A stretch of DNA of 64,000 nucleotides, taken from Coniferiporia sulphurascens (lineage: Eukaryota > Basidiomycota > Agaricomycetes > Hymenochaetales > Hymenochaetaceae). Each line of letters begins with the position of its first letter. The first letter of the stretch is position 1. Under the pieces are notes generated by a model. The model saw nothing but the letters and a program-made list of their open reading frames with translations. It was not told the DNA's origin and searched no databases. The stretch covers positions 1,364,001 through 1,428,000 of the forward strand of contig NBBA01000002.1 of the NCBI GenBank assembly GCA_002794785.1. The letters are read 5' to 3'. The position numbers and the translations under genes were made by a program. Shown piece after piece: positions 23,201 to 32,758 of the stretch.

Positions 23201-24360
23201 ACCCAGTGCCTCCTCAAGGCGCGCCCGTTGGTGACGCGATTCACAGCGTCCCCAGTCCGTCCGTCCGGTACGCCGATCAAGGGCACCGTAGCTTTCCTGA
23301 ACGAGCTTTTGACGCGCCTGGTGAATGCGTTGATCGTCCGTAGGCAGCATCCAGCTGTCGAGGGTCGTGGAGGCCGGTCTTTGTAACTTTCCTACCAGAT
23401 CCTTCCAAGATTTGGGCATTGAGGAGCTCCTTTGGTGGACGGCAAGAAGGTACACCCGCGTGCGAGTGTGTGGAACATAATAGTTCTTGGTATCGACACG
23501 GAAAAATGCGGCGCTGTATTTATTCTTCTCAAAATATTTCACGACGCGGTCCCAAGGAGCGCTGCAAACATTCTCAAGGATGACTAGAGGAGGTCGATGT
23601 TTGTCCACCCAAGACATCATTCCGCGGAACGTTCGACCGGACTCTCCGTTCGAATCAATGTCTTGCTTTTCATTATTGAGTGATGAGTAATCGACACATG
23701 AGGTTCCTGCTATGAGAAGGTCGACATCGCCTGGGACAGGCACTTCAGAGCCATATGCCGTAGTACTGATTAGGACGTAAGACGTCGTAAGGAGAGAATT
23801 CAAAGAAAGAAGGAAACAAAAAAAACGCACGCGTCATCACCGCCCAGCTCGCAAATGTCGCGAAATAAAATAGGAGGAGAGAAATTCCTTTCGATATAAG
23901 CTTGCTTGAAAGGCTCAATTTCGCATGAGAAGACGTGTTCAATATCAAGCTTTGTATTGTACAGCTCTTCGATGGAGCTCTGAATAAGCTCGAGAGCCAG
24001 CAAGGGTGACTCTGTACCAGAGCACATGGTCGCGACGCGCAGCTTGCGTCCTTTGATTCGCTCGGCGACTTTGGATATGTCTGGAATGCGACTGACGAGG
24101 TCCGTGAATATGGCGGGGATACTACTAATTGGGGGCAGGTTTGTGTTCTGTGGTGACGCCTTTTTGTCGACAGGGACAGGGTTCTCCGCAGCATCTACGT
24201 CCTCGGCGTCGTCTTCATCTTCAGCATCCTCCTCAACGTCCTCGGTGACTGCGGCGTCGACCTCATCCTCTGATTCGTGTGTCTCCTTTTTCTTGACAAT
24301 AAACGCGTTGAGCGTCGATTGTCCTTTGGTTGAAGCCGCTGACTTTTTCGGTTTTGCCAT
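17295..24360 (-). CDS. DNMT5: DNMT5-type ATP-dependent DNA (cytosine-5) methyltransferase
   Basis: Predicted nuclear maintenance CpG methyltransferase. Nine exons: 24360-23831, 23765-23040, 22987-21472, 21421-20107, 20041-19013, 18961-18861, 18807-18620, 18559-17762 and 17712-17295, total 2206 aa. Order: acidic tail with a PIP-like QSTLNAFI (14-21); methyltransferase motif I TMCSGTESPL (111-120); catalytic loop GTSCVDYSS with Cys200 (TSC replaces PCQ); ENV (241-243); motif X-like AGNAMSTTVVGACML near 490; a Cys cluster (C-x-C, CEDC, CEKC) at about 587-621; SNF2 Walker A DEVGYGKT near 1205; a charged insertion about 1375-1610; DEYTY box near 1636; a RING (CPAC, SCGHTGCMSC) between the ATPase lobes; and motif VI QAIGRLRRYGQTKEVEIWRF near the end. 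No chromodomain or BAH domain is visible. An in-frame upstream ATG at 24396 adds 12 residues. The TSC loop and SNF2-RING tail distinguish it from DNMT1 and DIM-2. Confidence 0.93.
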
Positions 24361-24480
24361 GGGAGTGGGAGGAACAGGAGCACGAGTCAACCGCAACCCA
24401 GACGCGTCGTCGCGTAAGGCGACGCGCCGTGACGTGCTTTGTCACGCGAATTACCAACTCGCACTTTGTCCGCAGCGTCC
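24361..24480. promoter_or_regulatory. short divergent promoter between DNMT5 and the PAP2 phosphatase gene
   Basis: Only 120 bases separate the two chosen start codons on opposite strands (84 if DNMT5 starts at 24396). Both genes must draw on overlapping control sequence. The interval is GC-rich around 24395-24435 with repeated CGCG/GACGCG words and has no TATA box. Confidence 0.6.
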
Positions 24481-25715
24481 ATGTCTGCAGTGCTCGACAA
24501 TCTCAAAGATTACTACGGATCTGATGCATTCGACTGGTTCGATGTATCCTATGTCGGCGACTGGTACATTCTAGTTCTCCTGACGAAGAAAGTCGGTTGC
24601 TTACACATCCACAAGGTTGATTACCACTATCGTGTGGTTCATCGCTGGATTAATTGACCACTTCCAAGTATTCGAACGCGAATTCTCCCTAGATGACCCA
24701 CTCATCAGTCATCCCGCAGCTGAACAACAGTTAGCACATCACTCATCCTTTTCTCGTAAATTTAAATATAAATTATCCGTCTTTAGGATCGGGGGCTACA
24801 CCAACAACGCCATATCGTTTCTGATACCATTGTGCTTTGTCATATTAGACTCGGTCACGAAGCGTTCCCTCATCAATTTACACCATGGGGCCCTAGGGCT
24901 CTGGGCATCAAGGTAAATCACCGTTACTAATTTTTCGGCAATCGCTCTAATCGCTTCAACACCAGGGTTTTGACTCATTTCATCACCGAGTTTCTCAAAA
25001 ATCGAGTCGGTAAGTCCTCATCGAGTGCAGCTGAGGTCGCTTCCTGTAAATATTTTATTTTCTGCTCAGGACGTTTACGTCCGGACTTCCTGGCTCGATG
25101 CCAGTGGGGCGTCGCATTAAGCCGTTGCACTGGGTAAACATTTTCCTCCAGAATGTTCGTTCGGATATAAATACTTATTCTGGCTGATTCAGCAATTTTG
25201 ATGCTATAGAAGATGGTAGAAAGTCTTTCCCTTCCGGGCACTCCTCCACCGCCTTTTCTGGGATGACTTTTCTTTTCCTGTGGCTTTGTGCAAGAACTGC
25301 AGCCTGGACTTTCAGCATCCGCCTTCCTACTAGAAAGCCATGGATCATTGCTTCGCGATTAGGCAGAATAGTCTTCACACTTATACCCATCTTATTTGCT
25401 ACCTGGGTAGCTATAACCCGTGTAGAGGATTATGTGTGCCTTCTCTTTATTGAACCTTTTCTCCATCACTTATATTCTGCCTGCTTCCCTCTACAGAAAC
25501 ATCACAAGGAAGACGTGGTAGTTGGAGGCCTGATAGGCATCTTTTGCGGCGCGACGGGATATTTGACGTATTGGCCAAACCCCTTCTCAAGCCGCCATCA
25601 CGCGAATGGGGATGCTGACCAACCGAGATTGTTATACAAAAATATTGATACGGAGGACCTTAGGAATAATGGCTACGAAGCAGCGAGTCTTGAAGAAGGA
25701 AGGGACTCCGCATAG
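24481..25715 (+). CDS. PAP2-type lipid phosphatase, DPP1-like
   Basis: Predicted integral-membrane phosphatase acting on phosphatidic acid, diacylglycerol pyrophosphate or related lipid phosphates. Exons 24481-24563, 24616-24912, 24966-25009, 25070-25133, 25193-25433 and 25497-25715 close to 315 aa. All three PAP2 motifs are present: KNRVGRLRP (138-146), FPSGH (175-179) with His179, and TRVEDYKHHKED (238-249) with Arg239, His245 and Asp249. Several hydrophobic segments (for example ITTIVWFIAGLID and NAISFLIPLCFVIL) fit a six-helix fold. The intron before exon 5 must end at 25192 to give CTGNFDAIEDGRKSFPSGH. The segment AHHSSFSRKFKYKLSVFRIG in exon 2 is longer than in typical relatives and may hide a missed intron, although no GT-AG pair keeps frame. 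It is divergent from DNMT5. Confidence 0.92.
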
Positions 25716-25790
25716 AGCGAATAAGAAAATCAAAAAAGAAAAAGAGAGGAATTGATAAAAGAGCTAGCGTATGCGAGAAGAAAATCAAGT

Positions 25791-28528
25791 CTATACACTG
25801 TCCCGCACGAATACCCATTTGTCCCCGACCTTTTGCATTTTCCCACCTGCCCCTCCACCCCCGCTGTCACCATTCTCGGGATTCTGGAGCTCAGGAACGC
25901 CATTCGTCTTCGGACCGCCCCCATCAGGCTCGAGGATGACCGCGTCAGATCTTTGTTCGTATGATTGGTTGGCGTATGTGGCCGCACCCCAATCCTGTGC
26001 AGTAAATTCGCCTCCCGTCCCGCCGACAGGCATACCTCCCTCTCCAACTCCAGTTGTTGTCGCTCCCGTCGCTCCCGTCCCACCTATCCCCATGCCCATC
26101 ACCATTCCCATACTACTCATGACGAGTTGCATAAGTTCTTCCTGCGAAGGCATGTACCCATTGGTGACCTGAAACGCGTCACCAAGAGATTTCCACGACA
26201 ACGCATTTGTAGGATCAAATGTAGTAATGTCAAATTGTTCAAGCCCTACCGCTTGCCCAGAATTGTACTTGTTTGCAACGGACGATGACACATCGGTATT
26301 TGAAGCCGTTGGAATCTGCTCTTGTCGCGGCTTGTCCAGGACTTCGTCGATGGATTTGGAGCTATCGCGTGTATAAGTATCTCTTCGCTTAGAGCCTGCG
26401 GAACCATTATCCTCCGGTTCCTCCGACGTTGGACGTATGTCTCGCCCAAACTCGTCTTTTCCAGTCTCAGGCACGCCCGATGATAGTGCCCTCGAGCCTT
26501 CCGCTGACGATGTCAAAGAGGGTCGGCGCGGTGGGCTGTACGGTCTCCCGTTTTGATTTCCAGTAGGCCTTGAGACGGGGCTCCGGGATCTGCTATTTCG
26601 ACGTCGGCTTGACGGGCTCCAGTCCCCGTCCTTTTCCCTCTCCCAAGGAGCAGTTTCTCGGTCCCGCCCCCGCCCTCCAAATCGACCTCCACCCCTAAAA
26701 CTGTCTTGTCCCCTTCCCCGCCCCCGCAACTCTCCACGAGATGGAGGCGGACCACCTCTGAAGCCGCCCCGTCGGTCATCGTGATATGCACCGCGCCCGC
26801 GTCCAGGGCCCCTATCCACCGCGTCACCAAATCTACTGGGCCTAGGATCTCTGCGATCGGGTGCAGCATATGGTTCGGGATTTATATTCGAAGGAGAATG
26901 TGAGCTCGGGCCAGGATAATTTAAGTTTTGCTGAGGAGCGCCGATAGATAAATACGTGGGAACATGGGGCAGTGGAATGGGTGTGGCTTGCTGGGACGGC
27001 AGACCAACGGGTATACCTGCACCCGCATTAGTGTTTTTTGTCAGCTGCTGGAGGAGGGCGAGCTGTATTTGCTCTAGCTGCGGTTGCGGCTGCGGCTGCG
27101 GAGCGCTACTAATTTGGCTCGTTGTGTTTGTAACTATTTGGCTGATCGATGTTGTCAGCAGACTTAAAGGCAAATACAGTATTTTATATTTTCGTTTCCT
27201 GCTCACCTTCCCGGGACGTTCCTCGCAGCAGCGGCAGACGATAACAGCGCCAGCAACGCAGCTTGCGCGGACTCTGCGGTTGGGGGTGTGATGACCGCAG
27301 GTGGCGGTGTGACCTCAAATGGAGGCGTTGGGTGCTTGCGGGGGTCGGTCGTCGTGATTGACGATGATGCATGCTTTGTTTCTGGCAGATACAACCGAAT
27401 TTATATTTCAGTTTCAACTCTCAATCGCAACTACGCTTCACTTGCGAAGCAAGGAGATGAATGGAATTGCCAGGGGAAGTACTTAGCACATGAAGTAAAG
27501 AAATGCGACAGGCACCTTTTGGAATCTCAGCCGCTACGCCCAGAGCCGACAGACGCGTTAACACGTTAGCAGGGAAGGTACTCGATTTCGTCCATATATC
27601 AAGAATCTTCTTCGTCTTTTCCTGTATGTCCATACGCACAAATGCAAAACAATGGTCAGGATACTGTGCTTTTTACGGCTGTTAGAGAAAAGTGTGAGAT
27701 AGCATCAGTGTGATACGATACAGTACGACACGCAAACGTGACGCTACGCGTTGCGCGTGTCGCGGCGTTCATTTCGCCTCAGGACATGGTAAGATCCTGC
27801 TTGACGCAACATGATGCTAAGTCGCAGCTGCAGCTGTTTCATCCGACATCCGAGGGTCACTGAGACTGACGAGGGACATGTACAGACACCCAGCCAATAC
27901 AGGCCGGAAGTACTAGGCATACGATGTCGATGTTAGCAGATCTAGCTAGCTTCCGCCTGAACGACGTATGTCGGACGTGCGGCCATGTAACCAAGTTCGT
28001 ATTCTATAGTCAGCCTTGCATCACTAACCTTCGCTTCCGGTATTCCGGAGACAAGCAGGTCTTGAAACAAGCCGTCGAGGACACCTTCTATCTTCTGAAG
28101 AAATGTAGCACAGTTGCCTTTCTCCGAGTTGATATCACCAGAAAGATTTTGCTTGACAACATGGTGGCGGGCAGCCCGACAAAGAGCATCAAAGCAGTAA
28201 AGGCTTGAGATTTTCGAACTTGCGGGCAAAGACTTGTGGGTTCGATAGAGTATAGACACTAGTCGCGTGTCGTACTGGTTTCGGGGCGAGTACAAAGACG
28301 ATTGCAAGGAAAGAAGCGTGTAAATCAGTATGAGCCGGGTCAGAAAGAGATACAGCAGACTCACCTCCATAAGCTCCATCGAAACCTCCGTCAATTTGTT
28401 CATTTTGGACGCAGACAACCGTTTCCCCTTCACCACTTCTTTCAACGTCGCTTCGAAAGTCTGCAAGGAGAGTTGCTTTCAGCGGTAGATTTCGAGCCTC
28501 GCATTTTTCTCACCTCAACTGTCGCCAT
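25791..28528 (-). CDS. CID-domain protein (RNA polymerase II CTD-interacting) with RGG/RS-rich tail
   Basis: Six exons, 28528-28514, 28460-28365, 28274-28029, 27621-27516, 27381-27207 and 27141-25791, give 662 aa. The N-terminal 150 residues (MATVETFEATLKEVVKGKRL, then SILYRTHKSLPASSKISSLY, YCFDALCRAARHHVV and KILDIWTKSSTFP) fit the eight-helix CID that reads the phosphorylated Pol II tail, as in Nrd1/Seb1, Pcf11 and Rtt103. Residues about 322-376 are RGG-rich, followed by Arg/Ser repeats, suggesting RNA binding. A further ordered-looking block, FDPTNALSWKSLGDAFQVTN then GYMPSQEEL, lies near 540. I see no RRM, which argues against a plain Nrd1/Seb1 orthologue. Exon 1 codes only MATVE. The intron 27622-28028 is 407 nt, far longer than its neighbours. 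It is convergent with the PAP2 gene, whose stop is 75 bases away. Confidence 0.85.
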
Positions 28529-29330
28529 GATAGATTCGCAGTCGCGCGAGTCGCGGCGGGCGGGCGAGCTCGTGGGATGTAGGCAGGATCGGGAGACTGA
28601 CGGGAGATTCAGAGCGAAATTTGTGGCGGCGATTAAACCTTATTTGACCGACGGATGCCGCGTGCCACCGGGCGCACGTACTCTCATCCACCAATTTTAC
28701 TACTATTTAGTGACTCTATATACAAAACAAATATTTTAAGCTCCCGGAAATTCATGAATTAACAATTACCGTGCAACTGCTTTCTTGAAAAAAGTGTTGT
28801 ATAGTCTAGCTTTTTTTCCCACCCAAATTCCAAAAACATCGTGTAGTAGGGATACTTACAGACACATCTCGCAAATTCCAAAGAGAACAACTGGGTTTTG
28901 ATTGTGTTTTTTGTTGTTGTGAAAGCAAAGTGCAAAACCTTTGCGATACTGGTGGGGGGGGTCACCAGGACTCGGTAGTCTCCCATACCATGTGGTGATT
29001 GACAGACCGAGATAAGGTAATATCCACTCGCTGTTTACTCCGTTAATCTCCCTCGTGTTCTAACAGATTACATTCATACATTCATACGGACTGCTATTCT
29101 ACAGCCCCATGCCCATCCCGGGCCAGCACCTTCCTCGTGGATCACGAAATAACTTTAGGGGAATTTTCTGTGGGGACAATACAGAAACTGCATCGGTGTG
29201 ATCCTCGAGTGGCCCGGAAGACTGAGCATCCCGAGCATCCACAGCACTATTGATACATGATGAACCATTATTGGGAAGAGCAGTCGCACCATCGGAACGC
29301 TCGTCGTTAGACGAAGCACCCAAAAAGCTC
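28529..29330. other. promoter region of the CID gene and gene-free sequence
   Basis: No frame with recognisable coding character. The interval lies 5' of the CID gene (minus strand) and 3' of the unresolved minus-strand coding region, so it should contain the CID promoter and the other gene's terminator. Confidence 0.35.
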
Positions 29331-29339
29331 GCATGATTT

Positions 29340-30917
29340 TACATAACAGGCAGCATTCGAATGTCGCCCACGTCTCCTTCATTCACGAGTGGTGCTATAA
29401 AAGGGACATTATTCCTCTCGAAAATCTTGTATATTTGAGGACCTACCCGGCTTTCGGACTTATCTTTCGCCTGACTGGAAAGTATCCAGCCGCCACGGTC
29501 ATCCATAGTTTCTGGGAAGAATACGGTGTTGGCCATCCCAACGTGCTAGCAGAGGGACGGACCCAGGAATTGCCGTAGCCGCGCCCAATGACTGAACGAG
29601 CTCGTCGACCTGATCCGGATGTAGCATACGCACACGAAAGGACACACGATAGCATTAGCAGAGATAAGACAACCGTTTTTTCAAATTACTGAACACTAGT
29701 AGCTTACAGTTCGTGCCAGTGCGAAGTGGGAAGAAAGCAGACAGCATTAGAAGCCCCAGGAAGAAAACACATACAAAGTACGAAGGCAAACGGCAAACGG
29801 CGATCAACGCATACGGCAGCAAATTAAGCTCAACGAGGCACTAGAAGCGTCCCATCCCGGCCAAAGCAGATTAGGACGGAACTGGAACAAGGGACGTACA
29901 TCTGTGGGCGACGGACCTTAATCCAGGAATGTGGATAGTACTAGTGCGGGCAACACCCCCGGAATGCAAAGATATCGCCGTCGATATACATACAGTATGT
30001 CGATCGACGTTCCGTGCTAGACGCTATTCCTCCTATCGCCTGCATCAACGCGGAACACCCTGCCGTTGTGCATCTGTCCGAGAACAAAGAACGTCATATT
30101 TTTGACCGGGTAACCCTCGTCCGAATTGGCGAGTGCGTCCAAAGCATCTGCAACTTGGATGATCGGCGTCTTAGTAGTGCGCGCGTGATCAGCGGATGAC
30201 ATCCCATGGGGTTCCTGAACAAGAGAGAGCCAGATGTTCTCAGCCGTGCTTGTACGCACGCTTTGAAGATGGGCAATGGAAGAAAGGGCGTAAGGCACGG
30301 TGTAAGGTACATGTACATGTAAAGCAGTTTAAGATTTCCGGTCAGCCCCGTTCAAGCGCGGATCGGAGGAGGGATTGAATTGAATATAAGACATACCCTA
30401 CGGAGGTGGGATCAGGGGTAGAGTTGGAGGATGGGACAGAAAGATGCAAGTTTGAATCTGTATGCGGAGTCGAACCCCCTTTTTTCTTCTTGTCAATTTG
30501 AATTTGATCATGATCATCTTCGTCTGCATTAGCGGTGATCACCGATTTCGGTATGGGGTTATCAGATAAGCTGAGAGCGGGCATATGCTTGTTAGAGGCC
30601 GTAGTATAAAATGGAGGCATAATTGAAGAAGGCGATGGTGAGCATTCGGGCTCCGGATTGGCAGATAGGGTATTTTTGGAGGTCGACAGTATAGACAATT
30701 GAGAATGAGGCAGAGATAGATACCCGTTCTCCTTTGCAGGCAAGCCCGGAGCAGCAGAGACGTCATGTTGTTGTATTATTTGCACCCTAGCCTTCTTAGC
30801 CATACAGTCATCCAGTATAGGTTGAGGTTCAGGCGAGCGTGGCCGCTTTCCCGGTTTTGCGATTGCAGCGCCTGTGAGCCGCATGGTTCCGGAGTTGAAT
30901 GAGCGATTAGCGCTCCG
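29340..30917 (-). CDS. unrecognised multi-exon gene, structure unresolved
   Basis: Three minus-strand blocks look coding. First, a frame with a possible start at 30917 (MNGRSANRSFNSGTMRLTG, low complexity, Lys/Pro/Ser-rich, with a basic KKKKGG near its end) runs to a donor GTAGGG near 30400. Second, a frame from about 30229 to 30060 reads EPHGMSSADHARTTKTPIIQ, then VADALDALANSDEGY and KNMTFFVLGQMHNGR, joined to the first by an intron ending CTTGTTCAG in matching phase. Third, near 29340-29640, LHPDQVDELVQSLGAATAIP and NTVFFPETMDDRGGWILSSQ lie in two different frames and need an intron I could not place. I recognise no domain. The low-complexity, basic N-terminal part suggests a nuclear protein, which is only inference. 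Exact limits are uncertain and blocks one and three may belong to different genes. Confidence 0.4.
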
Positions 30918-31874
30918 TCCGTTCATCTTCTGCGGGTGACCAAATGGACGGGACCCCTGGGCGTCCCCGGGGAGTGCTTCTCTATCAATATTTTTGTCGG
31001 AGGTCCCTAATTGAGCTGCTTGCAGGGTGTGGTCAGAACAAGCACGGACTCGGATTTGAAAATAGGCACAACGCAGTGGGAAAATAAAAGCGGGTGGGCG
31101 CTGTTCCTGGCTATCGTAGGGAAAAAAGACGTAGGCAAGTGGCTGAAGGAGACACGGTAGCTCACGGACATGTAAGTACATAGTTTGCGAGCGGGAGGGC
31201 AAAGTTGGCCGATGCCGCGGCGAGGACCCAATCTGCTTGAAAGACCTGGAATAATTGAGCACTGGCGAGCGGACCGCGTCCAGCAGGCGTGCTCACGATG
31301 ATCGGACGCGTCAAAAGTCTACCATAGCCAGTTTCCCAGGACCATGCCCGTGATAATAACCAAGAGAGTTAGCCACGTCGCACGGGGAGAATTAGGTTTC
31401 GCATCGGCGCGTACACTGGGAACCACGGGTCTTGCGTGCTGCTGCAGAAGAACCATTGAGAGTATTGCTTCTCTTTGGGCGTCGCGGCGACCCTTCCGCC
31501 ATGCAGAGCTGTCCAGGGCCAATAAAAAGAAAAGAAGTAAAACGATCACCAGTCAGTGGTATGTGCGGCGGCTAAGTACTTGAGGAACCGGCTGCACGAA
31601 CCCCACGCGTCTCTGACGGCAGAAGCCACAGAGGGACTGAAGCAAGCTTGTAGGTGAACTGTGAGCACTGTGCGGGTTTTATGTTTAGATAACTACGTGT
31701 GTAATTGTACCTGTGCCGCTGAACAGCTTCATACTCGTATGTAAAAAGGCACCGTGGTGGCTTGAGTGGGACGTCCGAGGGCGCCTCAAGGCCCGTGCGC
31801 AGCGCACGTGCATTGTCGACGCGTCTCTGGGGCGTCAGGCCTGAAGATGGCCGACGTCCTGCAGCGCAACGGCG
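30918..31874. other. intergenic region between two unrecognised genes
   Basis: The minus-strand frame extending upstream of 30917 to 31262 remains open but contains no convincing start or splice site, so the preceding gene may begin further upstream than annotated. A 76-codon minus frame at 31319-31549 has hydrophobic ends but no other support. Confidence 0.3.
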
Positions 31875-32758
31875 ATGGTAGACTCGATCTCTGCTGGCCT
31901 GATATCCTCGCAGGCCGGTCCCTCGCGCTCAGCGTCCAGGCACGGCATCGAAGGGCTCGGGAAATTCAAAGTAACGTACAAGTCGTCGGGCCATCACACG
32001 CTCTCTGACATTGTGCCAACATCGACCATGCAGCTGAGCAGCTCGGCACCAAAAGGGAGCACATATAAGACAAAGTGCGTACGGGTTTCTATGTTAGACT
32101 TTCGGTTGGTCCTCATGAGAAAATCCAGATTTCATAGTTTGCGCGAGCAGTATGATGTTGTCACGTCGGTATGAACCCCCCTACCATACAGGCTGCTCAT
32201 CTTATCTGGTGACTCATGCCTACGCAGAGGCAAGAGGACCTACGAAGAGAGCTCGAGCTGGCAAACCAGCGGCTGAAAGCCGTCCAGGCAGAGAACGAGT
32301 GAGCCTGTCTCTATCTGCACTTTAACTACCGTAACCAGCCTTTTCCTCCCCCAAGCCTGCTCCTCGACGCCATGCAAATTGTGATCCCGACCCAACCGGG
32401 CCTTCTTGGCATCCTGCAACAGATAGACCTAGATCCTACTATGCTGCAGCTCAACGGGCCCCCAGACCACCTAGGACCAGGGCCGCCACCACCAGTACCA
32501 CCGCCAGGCATCGGTGCTGACGTGCCCAACGGTAACGGAAACCTGAACGGACACGCCCACCACGTTCATCCTGCCGGACCGAATGGCCACGCACATGCGC
32601 GCGGGTACGAAGACTCGGGCGATCACGATGAGGTGATGGAGGTACGCTATTCACGTATCTACTGCGGACCACTCCCGTTCAGCCTTCGAAACTTTGCTCA
32701 GGACGATGAGATGCTGATTGACCGAGATTATCCTGCGCCGGCCGTCAACGGGCGGTGA
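31875..32758 (+). CDS. small coiled-coil protein of unknown function
   Basis: Four exons, 31875-32078, 32228-32298, 32356-32641 and 32702-32758, close to 205 aa. The N-terminal 65 residues are Ser/Gly-rich. The middle (RQEDLRRELELANQRLKAVQ, then AENDLLLDAMQIVIPTQPGL) forms a heptad-like coiled coil followed by a short hydrophobic block LLGILQQIDLDP. The rest is Pro/Gly/His-rich (GPGPPPPVPPPG, GHAHHVHPAGPNGHAHARG) and ends with an acidic DDEMLIDRDYPAPAVNGR. I do not recognise the family. The start ATG at 31875 follows an in-frame stop, but an upstream 5' exon using ATG 31847 cannot be excluded. The coiled coil suggests a subunit of a nuclear complex; this is inference. Confidence 0.65.
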
